Of a stretch of 64,000 nucleotides of DNA, positions 47,092-60,104 are shown in pieces; the stretch's first letter is position 1; every line of letters starts with the position of its first letter. The stretch comes from Reticulitermes lucifugus (lineage: Eukaryota > Arthropoda > Insecta > Blattodea > Rhinotermitidae): contig JAKCWW010000888.1 of the NCBI GenBank assembly GCA_026260175.1, forward strand, positions 24,172 through 88,171, written 5' to 3'. Below the pieces are notes generated by a model. The model searched no databases. It was not told where the DNA came from and saw nothing but the letters and a program-made list of their open reading frames with translations. A program made the translations under genes and the position numbers.

Positions 47092-47335
47092 CTTTGGCGT
47101 GGCGGCAAAGATCTAGACTTCTATCAGAGAGATGCCTGTATCTAAACTCCGTCGCTTCACTGGGTAACCAGTCAAAGGTTTTACCGGTTTTCTTCCTTCC
47201 CGTCAGGCAAATGCATGGTCCTTAACTCAATTAGCACATCACCACTTACTTCCAAACACAATCCAATTTATCATTCATAAATCATCGTAACATTCGCCCC
47301 CACAGGGCCTGGGTTGCTGAAAGCCCACTAAAGAA
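47092..47335 (+). mobile_element. SINE family E, plus-strand copy
   Basis: It follows the sense order of the family: a tRNA-like head near GGCGTGGCGGCAAAGATCTA, then GGTTTTCTTCCTTCCCGTCA, AGGCAAATGCATGGTCCTTA and CACCACTTACTTCCAAACAC. The TCATCGTAA and GAAAGCCCAC endings also fit. Confidence 0.6.
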
Positions 47336-47461
47336 ATCATAAAATAGACTAGGCAAGTCAAGATCCGAGTCTTCTGGTAGTTACATCATGCAGCCTCGTC
47401 AGTTCTTACCCACTTTTCTGCAAAACACAGTGATTTTATCTTAAAGCCGACTAAACTTTTG

Positions 47462-47582
47462 ACTCTGAAGATGGAGGCGCTAAGTTCCTCCAAAACCTCG
47501 ACAACTATTTTAAAGTCTATACAGCGTAACATCCCTAAACACTTAAATGCTCATCAACACCGCTGTGAGGACCTCAAACCTA
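47462..47582 (+). repeat. WDVT-type interspersed repeat, best preserved
   Basis: Nearly the full order is present: CTGAAGATGGAGGCGCTAAG, TTCCTCCAAAACCTCGACAA, CAGCGTAACATCCCTAAACA and CATCAACACCGCTGTGAGGA. Sense translation gives TLKMEALSSSKTSTTI. Confidence 0.78.
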
Positions 47583-49829
47583 GCAATGTAAGGTTGCCTC
47601 ACGAGACGGAGCAGGATTTAACACGAAGATCACCATCATCTAGCTACGTGACATCGTGCAGTTAGGTGGGTAACAATGAACGTTTTAGGAACGTGCTGTC
47701 TCCACCATCAGCGTATAAGATATACGCGTCGCAGTCACAGCCCAGACGACGGCAGACTTCATAGTCACTCTCGTGGGAAAATCATGGTTCAGTTATTACA
47801 AACGTATTCACAAAAATTCTCACAGATATTGTTTCATAAATTTGAATAATTTTAATCTGTTTCACTAATCTATAACCGTCGCAAGAAAAACAAAAATGTT
47901 CCATCACAACGTCGAAAATAAAGTGATGCAGTAAAAACGACTTTAAAACCTTACTCTTCAAACATATCGTAGTTTCGACTTATATTCAATTGAAAAGTTG
48001 CCACAAAGCAGATTACGGTCTTATGAGCTGTTTAGAAGGTAATAACTATAGTGAGGTTTCGGAGGAATGTAACACCGCTATCTGAAGGGTATAAACATTG
48101 AAATGTTACGATTAAGACTTGAGAATAACACAGTAGTATCAGTATTACTGTGATGTTTACCGGTAATATGAAACATATATTAATCAAGTCTGGGTTTGTA
48201 GTTTATGAACTGTTTCCCTGAACGTTACCCAACTTATTTGCAGCGGAAATGCGATAAATGTTATATTTGGAGTGTTCAACGTGATATTGTGATACAAAAT
48301 ATCTGGGAAAAATATAGTGCATTTTGTTGGACTGAGTTTTGTGAGTTGATAGGAACACATACTTTAAAAATATTATTTTATAATCTTCGCCTTCCCCTTT
48401 TCACAAATTAAATAACATACACACATGTTTCATATTATATAAAGACGTGATATGTGGTGTAAAACATCTTAGTCTCCTCAATTTGATACAAATGTTACCT
48501 TCCCATGGTTGAAACTTTCAGAAACAAGGCGGTAGGAACGGAGTTATACTAGTACAGGAATTATATCTGGTTAAGAGGGAAATGCCAGATCAGTCGATAA
48601 TACACCCCAAACATGAATCACTCTCTGCTCTTTCAAGTACTAAGAGGAATTTTAATTCCTTTGGCCCTAAATTTCGATCCCTCATTTCACTGTGCGTGCA
48701 GCGAGCCACTGTTTAGTTGTAACCAACTTTTGCTGCTGCAGTTAATAAGCCGGCGCTTGTGGCTTCCCGACACCAATAGACTAGCTCAACTTTGCCTCAT
48801 CCTACTCGATATAAGGACACCCTGCCTCAAAACCTAGAATACGATAAAACGGCTTTAGTAATAACGACATACAAATTCAACGAGATGGGGCGTTGGAGCA
48901 AGTTAACCTGTCGGTTTGGATTTCAAATTTTCACAGCACTAAAGATCGTACTGTGGTCTTACAGGTTACGTTGACAACATTTAGTCTTGTACATGATCAT
49001 CAGGTTTTCGAAGGTACACATTTCCTTGACACTTTCTATCGTTAAGTTGAAGACGGAGACAGTGTTTTCCGAAACGTCGTTTCACATATACATAAGGCGT
49101 TACAGCCCAGAAACCAAAATGTAAATCTTTACAAGTGTGAAAACACCACAGCTCTGGCTATTTAGTTATTCGCAGAAATTTTGTTTAGAATCGGAAGAAC
49201 AGGACTAGGATTCATCATTTTCTCGAAGTGGCCAAGGCCTGATCCAAAAATTTGGCGTCCAGATGCCTGAACGTCTGTGAAATTATACGGCGAGATACTA
49301 TAGATTATGTATCCTTACTGAAGGATAAGGAATCGCTACAACTCACAAGCAAAGAGGCTGCTACACAGAACTGTTTTCAGCTTTCAAAGGGTACTTCTTG
49401 TAAAAACAATGCGGTGCTTGAATCGCAGAAATCATGTGACGGCAAATGTGTGAGATCACATTCTGGACCTACAATGTAAGACGAAATCACAAGTACTTAG
49501 TTACATCACGTAAAGCAGTGTTGAAATCAAAGATATGACAAAACATTTGTTATTTCACTATGACATATCAACTCTGAAGATTATATGTACACTGTCGAAT
49601 AACAGACAGTGAATGAAGTTTCCTCACATAGTGGCAATTGAAATGTACTTAAAAGGTTCTTATCGCACAGTAAACAATCACAATCATCGAGGCAACCAGT
49701 TAATGCCACTTGGAGAAATAATAGTTGTTTATCGTGAGAATTATATAAACTTTGTGAGTAAAAGGCAAATTTCTTACTTTCGCAAGACGATCTTATATAT
49801 GGTTACGGATTAGACATGAATCATCCAGG
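47583..49829. other. No recognised gene; one WDVT repeat
   Basis: The repeat at 49048 is the only item recognised. Open frames stay below 76 codons. Confidence 0.5.
49048..49145 (+). repeat. WDVT-type interspersed repeat
   Basis: The order GAAGACGGAGACAGTGTTTT, CCGAAACGTCGTTTCACA and GGCGTTACAGCCCAGAAACC matches the family. Confidence 0.68.
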
Positions 49830-50205
49830 GCCTGTCACTCACAATCTCTTTTCCGCCTATCTGTCTTATAACTTTTTATCTCTGCACTTTAATCTACATA
49901 CTTTCATCCGTTGTTCCATTTACCTGAATTTTCCTCTTCAATCTGTCTATATTTTATCCAAGTGGTCCTACATATCCCTTTCTCACAATTCTACATATTT
50001 CCTTATTGTTATTGTCATCTCTTTCTGCTGCAGTCTTCTTTCTGTTATGTTCCCTTCTTCTTTTTCCTTCTATTCTTCTTTTCTTGTTCTCTTACTTTTT
50101 CAGCTCAATTGTCTTTTTCTACTTCCTCCTACTGCTACATTTATTTACTTTAACTTTCCTACCTTATTTTTCCTTTCTATTTTACCCTTTTCCTTCTTCT
50201 ATTCC
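49830..50205 (+). repeat. Long pyrimidine-rich tract
   Basis: About 375 bases with strong T and C excess on the plus strand. The 133-codon hydrophobic frame that spans it is rich in Phe, Ser and Leu, as any CT-rich sequence would be, so it is not called a gene. It ends directly at a SINE head. Confidence 0.65.
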
Positions 50206-50207
50206 AA

Positions 50208-50405
50208 GCCAGAATAGTTCAATTAGTATAGCAATCAGGCTACAGGCTTGAAGGCTGGGGAATCGGGTTTTCATTCTCGAAAAGGACAAAGGATTTTTCT
50301 CTTCTCCAATGCACCCTGACTTGCTCTGACGCCCACACATTTTCCTATCCCATGTGGTATGCGGACTCCTTCATCGGACGTGAATTTGTCCTCCTCCAGA
50401 TAGTT
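50208..50405 (+). mobile_element. SINE family A, degraded
   Basis: A head-like AGTTCAATTAGTATAGCAAT, a B-like region CGGGTTTTCATTCTCG, TTTTTCTCTTCTCC and CCCATGTGGTATGCGG are in the order seen at 51490. Confidence 0.5.
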
Positions 50406-51084
50406 AAACTACACCTCCGTCCCTTTGCTCATTTAAACACAGGAAAAACTTCACGTTCTTCTCCCATAGGTTTTCTTTGTCCTTCACTTTATGTCTTTAT
50501 TCTCTTCCACGTCCTTTCATTCTGAAGACTGATTTCGATCCTAAGCCTTCTCTATTGCAGCGGCTTACGAAATCCTAATTCCGATGAATGGCAAAGCTGC
50601 CTCGATGGAGAAAATAACTGTTGTAAATTTAAAAAGACAGAACATTATTCTTCAAACCAGGACTGGAACTCATAATCTCTGCCCTCAAACACCATAAACT
50701 CAAACACTAACAGCAACGATATTTCCATTGCTGCATATTTTGCTGCGAGTCCTGCGGATGAGAAACTGCTGGCCCCTTAAGGTCTCGCGCTAACAAGGTT
50801 CAAATAAAAATGAACTATCGACTTGGGTGGGGGAGTTCGCTGTGTTCTTGTGGCCTGTAACCCGATTACAGCACAACTTTTCGCTCCTGAAACTTGCAGC
50901 GGCTTAACGCTAATACCCAGCGCGTGGCACTTGAACGACTTGTGCGGTTCCGTTCGATAAGATCGATAAGCAACAAGTTGGACGTCATCGATTACATCTC
51001 GCGATCTATCGACTCCGGATAATCGGCTTCCATAACAAGGTTGATTAGTTCGAGTTTCATAGCAGGCAGTGTGGCTCCGCGGTG

Positions 51085-51185
51085 AAAGAACCGAAGTAAA
51101 AGAAAAAACAGAGGGGGAGAAAATAATATGTAGAAGAAAGAAAAAGAAGAGAGGATGGAATGAAGATAAAAGGAAGAAACACAAC
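51085..51185 (+). repeat. Purine-rich tract
   Basis: About 100 bases of A and G. It forms the hydrophobic N-terminal half of two minus-strand frames (the longest is 143 codons, 50777-51208), which for that reason are not called. Confidence 0.55.
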
Positions 51186-51489
51186 ATATAATGGTTTTCA
51201 CTACTCAAAACGTTTTTATAAAATATACCAGGTTCTCCGTATATTTAACAATGATTCACCGACTGCAAAGTTCATATAGTGTCGAAGATTACCTACCATA
51301 ATGAATAGTGGATTTAGAAGGACGTGGAAGGGAGGTGAGCGGGCCTACTGGTATTTGTCCCAGAATTTGCTTTGAAAGACGAGACAGAATCCGCAAGAAA
51401 CCTAAAAATATCAGGTCACTGGACTGAGTTTCGAGTCTAGAACCCAATTACCAATAGCATGGCCTAAGACTGTTACAATAGAAATCTAT

Positions 51490-51740
51490 TACTGGTCTGT
51501 CAGTACATTCACCAGGCTACGGGCTGGGCGATTGGAGATTCGATCTCCTGCAGGGTAAGAGATTTTTTCCTTCTCCACACCATCCGAAGGGTCTCCTGCT
51601 AACGGGTAACGACGCCTCTGACCCATGGATAAAACACCGTAGGGCGTGAAGCTGAACACTCACGTCCACCTACTGAAGTGATGAAGAATGCGTGGAACTA
51701 AATCTTCACTCAACCAGACGTCTTCACCTTGTGATGATAA
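51490..51740 (+). mobile_element. SINE family A, plus-strand copy
   Basis: The head region CAGGCTACGGGCTGGGCGAT leads into the B-box region GGAGATTCGATCTCC. The body has TTTTTTCCTTCTCCACACCA, and the tail has GGGCGTGAAGCTGAACACTC and GAAGAATGCGTGGAAC. It matches the 3' half of the copy at 11105. Confidence 0.7.
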
Positions 51741-51969
51741 AAGGAACACAAGAACAATTTTTCTTGTATCTTAATTTTTCTCTATTTCGAAATTTAGCGG
51801 AAATGTGCTTTTAGTTCTCAAATCTTCTTCTCGGATTGAATAGACAGATATAAAGGGTCTAGGGAACAGCTTTTAACTGGGGATTGGGGGAAAAGAAATA
51901 AACAACAGGACCCATTCCAAATGCCCTACAAAAAAAGGTGGCCGGAATTTACTCTAAAATGACAGGCAA

Positions 51970-52478
51970 TGTACGTATAATCGTAACACTGAGGCGCGTT
52001 CGCGTAACCATTGTGTCTGTAGTCTTAATTATCCAGCATGCAATGCGCATGCGTCGTATTATATTGTCATCTGTGGCCTGTCTGGTTCTACCATAGTTTT
52101 TCACATTATCTCATAAACGGCAGGATTTTCGAAAAAAAAAGTTATTGGACATAAAATGTGTGTTTTGATTTTCTCTACAACTTTCGTGTGAAACGTTTAG
52201 CATTCTAAGGAGAACTGAGCGAGATATTTTCATAAATGTACTTAAGTCTTCATGTAAAGTAACGCTATTCTTGTCAGATTTTAATGAAAGCTGATTTTTC
52301 TCGACAGATTTTCGAAAAATACTCAAATATCAAATTTCATGAAAATCCGTCCAGTGGGAGCCGAGTTGTTCCATGCGGACGGACAGACACACAGACAGGC
52401 GGAAGGAAGGACAGTCAGACAGACAGACATGAAGAAGTTAATAGTCACTTTTCGCAATTTTGCGAACGCTCCTAAGAA
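51970..52478 (+). repeat. Repeat R2, copy 2
   Basis: Aligns with 14780-15368 but lacks the segment 14821-14924. A GACA/GGAAG-rich microsatellite at about 52378-52430 expands the GCGGACGGACAGAC part of the element. Confidence 0.78.
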
Positions 52479-54404
52479 CGGAACTGACAGTACTCATACA
52501 TTTGTTTGTAGAGTCTTTTGTTAAATCTGTATAGCACATGGCTCGCCTAAATAGCAGACATTTAAAAACAAATTTCGTAGATCACAGGACGAGTATCACA
52601 CTTTTCTTACACAAACCGTCGGCTAACGTTTAGCAGAAAGATTGCAGCTTATCGAGAGAACATAGCGGAACACTTACGGACCCTTTGTGGGCAAGCTGTC
52701 GAGCTGCTGCACATGAGGACCAATTGTGTACATGGTCACAGTTATCTGTAAATATTCAACGCAGAACGAATTATGCAATAATGAGATCTGCTCGCATACA
52801 TATGATGTCCAAAATTCAAGTGTCACATGCATATTAAAAAAATTCATTAGCTCACTATTCTGTTATTATGCGCAACAGGCCATCGAATCACCATAGTGAT
52901 CGAAACACGAATATCATACCAGGGTCTGAGAACTTCTGGTAACTTATCGAATGCCGTGTATTGTGGTAGATGCCTTAACGTTTGGAATATACAGCTGGGC
53001 AATCTTCAGCGTAGAATAAACCCACTGAGGCAGCATAGTTCTCCGAAAATTTGGTAACCATCCTCCAAAATGTACTGCGTTATATTAAAAAATTCATATA
53101 AACCTTTATTAAATTCTCACAATTCCAACTTTTCAAGACTCTCAAGTATTTCGATATCTTGATAAGTTGTTATTTCACATAATATATAAAATTTACGTCA
53201 ATGAATACAGCGGCCTATTCTTAATACGTACGTCCACGTACAAATTTTTAGAACGATACAGCGAATGGCATTAGTATAATTTCCATCTCACACTTTCAAA
53301 CTGTCGCTGTGTTGTCGTTGTAGATACGAGGTATTTTCAAAACTCTACGTCTGTGGGACACAAAGTTACATGATATCTACGCCCAGTTTCAGAAGCAGAG
53401 CATTTGATAAGTTAGACCAAACACTCAGACATATGCAGCATCAATAAGGTTGTTTTTCTTCTCGGAATTGTGGCTAGAAACAAAAGACCTTTCGCTCTGC
53501 TGAGTGCCATGTCTCTCGCCTTGCTGTCAGCTGTCCCTAGGTTTCATTTCATCCCTTTGTCCCTAATCCTCACAGAAGAAGAAACTGGATGGCAGACAGC
53601 ATAATACGGGCAAAGACATGAACATCAGAGTGATATTTCAGTACTGATAAAACCCTTACAAATAAATACAGCTTCAGAGCGGCTTTCCATAAATACGGAT
53701 AGAAGAAGTATAATTAATTACACGACACGTAATAGCAGCAACAACAGAGAAGGCACTAAGAACGTGACTGAAAACGCGGTCACTCAGTTTCTGTAACAGA
53801 ATTATTTTCTATACGCGCATCAGCTGAGCTAGAATAAGCTACAGCCAAGTAACAAACTCTCTGGTAGCTGAACTGGAAGTTTCAACATCGCTAATACCAA
53901 AACACACCGTCAGGCACGATCCTGAGCCGCTTCCATCCGCCTCCCATGCCTACTGCCTATTTCTCTAAGAGTCGTTTTACTAAATAACTAACCACGTAGC
54001 AGCAGAACCAGAAGGTTCAACAACACAATTCCATAGCCTACCATTGGTTACAATCCTGAGTCAGTTTTATGCAACTCACATCCTCACAACGTTACTTCCC
54101 TAAGATCCATTTTACTAAGTAAATCTGTAACAGAAGAAGCCGAATTTTCAAAACCATTAATATCAACCCCTATTATCCCTCATGATCTTTAGCTAATTCC
54201 ACCTATTTGGTCAAGATCCATGTCAGTAACTAATTAACAAACCAAATCCACGGAGCAATCCTCCTGATCTAAACAACTGTTCAGCTAAACTAAAGATATT
54301 CCACACAATTATGACACTTGAAGGTTCATTAGCGTGTTCCTGAAGTAAAGTTAAAGTTGTCCATGGGCTTCATTAAGCATGACACCACGGAGGTTTACAG
54401 GGGT
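52479..54404. other. No recognised gene; possible faint repeat traces
   Basis: A weak WDVT-like GTTCTCCGAAAATTTGGTAA lies near 53040. The rest is unassigned AT-rich DNA. Confidence 0.45.
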
Positions 54405-54625
54405 CTACGTATTCCTAACCTTGACATTAGATGTAGATGAGTGGTCAGATGCTGGAACCGGCTCGTTTATCTCCAGAGAAACTGCCTCAGATAGGCCGAC
54501 TGATTTGATAAGAGGCTGTGTGGGCTTCAGAGCCTGTCTGGGCGCTGTGGAGAAGAGTCCCTGTCTCTGAAGGAAATCGACCCTCGATTACCCGACCATT
54601 CATCCCGTAGCTTAATTGCTATTGT
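54405..54625 (-). mobile_element. SINE family A
   Basis: The order TTGACATTAGATGTAGATGA, TCGTTTATCTCCAGAGAAAC, AAGAGGCTGTGTGGGC and AATCGACCCTCGATTACCC (B-box region) is the tail, body and head of family A in minus orientation. Confidence 0.68.
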
Positions 54626-56713
54626 GGCTGTGCTACTGAGCAATATTTTAATGCAGGCTACGCACAACACACTGCTTGCTCAAGATCTATTTTCAATACT
54701 ACCCTCCAACCTATGTTTGGGTCTTCCGAAGTATGCGTTCCCCTCAGGTTTTGAGACCATAATTTAAAATTCATTCCTAAATGTTACACGTATATTGCCC
54801 TCAAATATAATAATTTCAGTAAAATCATGAAAAGGATTCTGGTTCCGCTACTTTCCACATAAGAAACAAGCAATTAAGTTTGTGAGAAAGGTGTCTTCAT
54901 TACTGTAGAAGAGATCTTAATGGAGGCAGACTGTTCTGAAGCTAGGGTCCAAGCGATGCAGTAGCGAAATACTGAAGTGGCACGTGGTTGAGCTGGCTTT
55001 GTCATGTCTTCACTAATTCATTGCGCTCGATGCGCCGTGCGGCAGCACAGGCGGCGAATTATCTCCCGCAACACGAAGTAACCTTTGAATGTGCTTTTTT
55101 CTGCGGGCAATACAGATGTGTGACACTAGCTTGGAAGAACAAATGAAAGGAATTCTTACAAGAACAGCCAGTATAATATTCCAAAAAACGTACATTTCCT
55201 TTATGTATTTCACTGTTGCTAACCCTTTAAGGCAACGTCATATTTATATATATAGCCTGATTTGATATTTGGTACTGCCGTTTTCCACGCATTACGTTTT
55301 TCATATTATTATCGCAATAAAGATTAATTTACCTACATAAAATCAACGGTTTGGTTTCTACAATGTACATGGATAGTGTTATATGTGAGGTAGGGACTGA
55401 TTTTTTTTGGGTAAGTAGATAAATGTCAGTCTGAAAAGCGTTGCAGTAAATAGGAGACCTTCCAAAACTTTCAGCTTCTCTTGTTCTCTTTTATTAATTT
55501 CCCTCCTCTTCTTCCTTCCTTGTGCATTATCGAAAGAAAACAATTTCTTCTTGTAGGATATAATATAGTAACCCTTTACTGGCCAGCGGAAAACATGAAC
55601 TCTACCGGGTTTAAAGATAATAAATTCAAAATATCCCGCGGACAGATAATTTGTTAATTGAAAATGCTTTTCAGAATAAGGAGATTAATTTCCCTAAAGG
55701 GAAATAGTAGAATTAACTTCATAACAGACATGTGTTTTGCTACTGCAAGTTACGGCCCATGTGTTTATACATCAGTCAGATCAGCTTCGACTTTAAAAAT
55801 GCCACGACGCTTAGTGTGCTTTGCTATTTGAGGATCAGTATCTAAGACGCTAGAGCTACTCTTCAATTATCGTATCCTAATGCAAGAATCTCAAATAAGG
55901 GAGAAGAAACACCATCTCTCACAATGTAACAGTTGATTAAAATGATTATTTACTTCTCAAAAACGTACTACACGCTTCGGTCTCTACATACATACATCAT
56001 CATCATCCTACCAAAGTTCAAGAATCTCAGTTTTTAAAGATCCAGTTACGCTAGTTTCGTGACGAATAACTTGTCCTCCATAACGGGGAAAAAAAAATAA
56101 ATTTTTCACCGGCAGTGGCATGGATCTAAATTTTTAAACATCCAGTTCCAAATGCTCTTTCACCTCCATTCTGGCTTATATTACAATCTGCATAACTTTT
56201 TTCTTCTTGTTGTAACGAATATACTTTTTCAAAAACCCCCATCTTCTTTACCACTCCTTCAGACTTACACAGCGTTTTATTCTCATACTCAAGGAAGGAG
56301 GTTTGCATTTTTAAATATCATGTCGCACTAGTTTTTTACCCTGTAATATACAGCTGCCGACATTACCTAGCAATTCTCACATTTTTGAACAGACAGTTCA
56401 TATCTTGTACTATAATTGCTATTATATATTGAATTTTAGAGACCCATACTTTCACGCATTCAGTCCAAATACTTCCTTGGTGATAACATTCATCAAGTTA
56501 CTGTGACATTAGATTTCTCTGATCGATGTAGACCTACAACATTAAACAACCAGTCCGAATGATGTTGGTCCTGCTGTGTAGTTCAAGAGTTGCCTTGAAC
56601 TCTAATGCTCGACGTCTGGATCTAAATTTTTAAAAAGATCTTTGGGAAAACACTTCACGATGACCGGTTCTTCACAATGGTTTACTATTCGTCTTATCTT
56701 ATCAAGTACGTAA
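54626..56713. other. No recognised gene or repeat
   Basis: Frames below 67 codons and no blocks shared with the repeat families described here. Confidence 0.5.
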
Positions 56714-56738
56714 ATATATATATATATATATATATATT
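56714..56738. repeat. (AT)n microsatellite
   Basis: About twelve AT units. Confidence 0.92.
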
Positions 56739-56854
56739 TAAATACCCAGTACCTGCACATGGCAATGGATCGCCAATTAAAGGAGCAACAATTCGAATTT
56801 CTGTTTCGTTGTACTTAAAGACGCTATCAGCATCTCATAAAGTACAGCTGCGAT

Positions 56855-56945
56855 TGGTAGGGTGAGTAGTGAATAATGAATTGGGAAGGATGCGGAAAGA
56901 AGCGGTCGTAGTATAGTCGAGGTACTACCCTGGCTTTTATCTTGT
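56855..56945 (-). mobile_element. SINE family E, fragment
   Basis: The order GGTAGGGTGAGTAGTGAATA, ATGAATTGGGAAGGATGCGG and AAGCGGTCGTAGTATAGTCG aligns with the copies at 43890 and 45060. Confidence 0.6.
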
Positions 56946-56994
56946 AGTTTGTTGGACATATACCATTATTTTGGAGGAAACACCTGCCTACATC

Positions 56995-57115
56995 TTCTAT
57001 GCTGAAAATTTAAGTAGCCGGTTCCTCCAAAAGGTTTGTACTATCTCCCAAACTACATGCCGTCTCAGAATACAGTAATTTTAGTAGTCCCTGCCGTGAA
57101 AACCTCAGAACATCT
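56995..57115 (+). repeat. WDVT-type interspersed repeat
   Basis: The order CCGGTTCCTCCAAAAGGTTT, CCAAACTACATGCCGTCTCA and CTGCCGTGAAAACCTCAGAA matches the family. Confidence 0.6.
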
Positions 57116-57474
57116 GTTCGGGTCCGGATCATTGCAGAGAAAATAGGCACTCCAAAGGAACACAAGTGCAATCACATCAGTACAACAGGGCTTAACTTTG
57201 AAACTCCTCAGATGAGTTGTTATATAAAACAAGTGAAGCCACGTGGGAAATATACGGGAAGCTTTCACACAAATAAAGAAAGCAGGGGGAGAGGAGTGAA
57301 TGTGAAATCGTACTGCCGGGCTTTTTAAAGGGGAGGCCTTCGACTATACACTCTGTACACCGCGACAGCAAACCTGGAGAAGTCACCGCATCTTTAGGAC
57401 TGGAGGCTAACCGCCTCTGTTCTCTTTTCGGTAAACTACGGAGATAAAGTCCTCTCCATTCTCCTACGTCTTTC

Positions 57475-57840
57475 CTACCTTCTTCCTCTGTTTCTTCTCC
57501 TCTCCTCTTGTCCTCTCCTTTCTTCATATTCATTCTGTTTAATTTCTTCCGTCTTTTTCTTTAATTATCCTTCTCCCCTCCCCTCTTCCCCTCCCTCTTC
57601 CTCTATTTACTTCCCGGCCCTTATGATTTACTTCTTGCTTTTCTTCGTAGCTATTAGGCACTTTTCTACTATTCCTTATTCTTCTTCATCTTCTTCTTCC
57701 TTCTCCTCCTCCTCCTTCTGCTTCATCTTTCCGTCTTATTCGTTTCTCCTCCTCTTCACTCTTCGGTTTCTACTCCATTTTCTTCATAATATCATAATCG
57801 CCTCCTTCCTCCGTATCGAATCCCCCTCTTCTTTCCATCA
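57475..57840 (+). repeat. Long pyrimidine-rich tract
   Basis: About 365 bases with heavy C and T excess and runs of CTT and CCT. Frames across it on both strands are composition artefacts. Confidence 0.65.
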
Positions 57841-57864
57841 TTAGGTTATTATTAATTACATGAT

Positions 57865-57887
57865 CATTCATTCATTCATTCATTCAT
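57865..57887. repeat. (ATTC)n microsatellite
   Basis: About five and a half ATTC units. Confidence 0.9.
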
Positions 57888-60104
57888 CTTGTAATCTGTC
57901 TTACTAACGGTCCATAGCTTCTTCCAAAATGAGTTCCCCACACACTGCGATCTAGTGCCTCTTCTTTCAGTTTCCATTATCCTCTCTTTTCCTTAAGGTC
58001 ATCCAGTAGCTGCTTACGTCTTCTTCCTCGTCTTCAGGTCACTTCTATCTTCCTGTACCTTTTCTTCAATAACGTGCTTTAGAAGGAGTTCCTACGCAAG
58101 ATGTGACGAATTAAAAATTTAAGCCTTTAAGAATAGTGGCTACTATAGCGTACCACCGCAATTTGGCCCCACACATTGTACTTATGTACCCATCGGATTT
58201 GAATAGACTAACTGTAAATTCCTTACACGGCACTAAATGAGTTTTCTTTTTAACGGCATCGTAGTGTGTATTCTATGCAGTGAAAGATGAATCTTTGAAT
58301 ATTATGTAGATGAACCATGTTTCAAAGGGTAAAGTCCTGACCCCATGCACTTCTGTAATATTTTTTATTTATACAGTGCTGCAGTTAAGTTTGGGCCACA
58401 ACACTGACATCGAACCCTCAAAAATGTCAAGTGAGCTATTCTACAATATCATTCTTACAAATGGAACTAATAACTCCTGCCTGACATCCGAGCTGCGGAA
58501 CAGATATTTTGCTGTCCCTCCGTGCGCGGTAACTGTTAATGATTGATATCTCGATCCATCTGTCGCTTAGTTACGAATCACTTTGGAAGTAAAGGGCGCA
58601 GGAAAACCAATGGAAGAGAGTGTTGTAAAAGTGCAGATTTTGACATGACCGACGTTCATATAAAAAGCACTCAAACTGATAGACTACTTACCCTAAAATA
58701 TGATTTAATTAATAAAGATAAACTGGTCAAAGCATATATCACGCATGGGGGAAATAATACACACAGAGTGCCCATGAAGTCCCTACCTAACTTACTAAAA
58801 TAACGACATATCTTTTTCTATAACTTGACTGATAATGAATGTGAGACAACACGGAGCTTCTCGATCAGCTTAGACTATCAGATCTCCACGAAGATCTCGC
58901 ACCCTAAAGCTAGGTGGTTAGAAACATTTTATATAAAAGTTGTAATCTAGTAGCATCACTGTCATTCACCCCATGGGGCCCACGTAATTTAGGGGTGGGG
59001 GTTGTGTTACTGGAACATCTGCATGGAGGTGTGTGTCCTGTAATTGCTCTCGTCTGCAGAACTTTATGAAAATTTCCGACAGGAGCGCTGTTCCAACACA
59101 CGCGGAAAGAATTCTAATCCATTCACAGAACCCTGCAGAGACGTTATTGTTACGACCGAGACAATGACGTAATAAAACGGCTACCCGCCGGTGATGACGT
59201 AGGGATGTGCAGCAACATCTGGGCCGTCTCTGTCAGTGATAAACATACCTTGCGGATTTCCGGTGTTACTTTCTCTGGACTTGGACACTGCCTGTTGAAG
59301 TAACTGTTTCAATTACCGACAACTGACGAGCTCCTTAAGTGAATCAAAGATTTGTGCCTAACAGACTCACCATACATGACATCCAGAAGTTTCAGCTTAC
59401 GGATTCACCACGCGATTTCTTCATAAACAATGAGACGGGCGTGTCTCTTGACCAAATTTTAATCTACGTACAATTTTCGTGGATGAAGGCATTGAAGTTG
59501 AATGCGATGTAGCAACAGACTACGTGTTCCCCATTTTGGTATCCACGTTTGCATAAGAAAGTACCTCGGTGTAACCCACAGGCGCGAATTTCCAGACGCT
59601 CTGTGTAGGCCTAACTAGAAAAATAGCTAACTCAATAATCAATTAGAAAACTGAGCAAAAAACATATTCGCTACCTCAGTACCAGACAAAGTTATTAAGT
59701 TAGCGACCTACTGGCTGTTTAAGTATCAACTAACAAACCAAACGAAGGCTACAAATATATGTCAATAAATACATAAATAAATAAATACATACATACATAA
59801 ATTTAAAGCACTAACGGTTGCTATTCATTCGATACGTACGATGGCAACGAGTTACAAATGAAAGCACAAGATAGTACCAACAAAGGATAAAGGACAATAT
59901 TTCTATGTCGTATTGCAGTGTCCACCAATGTGGAAAGAAGTTTATTAGATACCGCTAGATAACAGCTCCTCAGAGTGCATACAGACAAGTCTCGACTTAC
60001 GCAGTAAGTTACGCTCCGGAAGGTACGGCGAAAGTCCAGTTTTGTGCAAACAGGAACTGAGTACACATACTGTCAACTATACATGTACACACAAGGGCGT
60101 CTAG
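57888..60104. other. No recognised gene
   Basis: Two plus-strand frames abut at 58310-58546 and 58543-58803 in different frames. The first has a short hydrophobic stretch (SVIFFIYTVLQLSL). I recognise no family and regard both as chance. Confidence 0.4.
59764..59800. repeat. AT-rich tetranucleotide microsatellite
   Basis: AAAT units pass into CATA units. Confidence 0.85.

Noticed and set aside
49816-50217. 133-codon plus-strand frame with many hydrophobic residues
   Set aside because: It lies within a CT-rich tract, which by composition gives Phe, Leu and Ser codons and few stops.
52378-52430. GACA/GGAAG-rich stretch considered as a CRISPR-like or satellite array
   Set aside because: It is a short imperfect microsatellite inside repeat R2, with no regular spacers.
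58310-58803. Two adjoining plus-strand frames that might be exons of one gene
   Set aside because: They are in different frames, no splice site joins them, and no homology is apparent.
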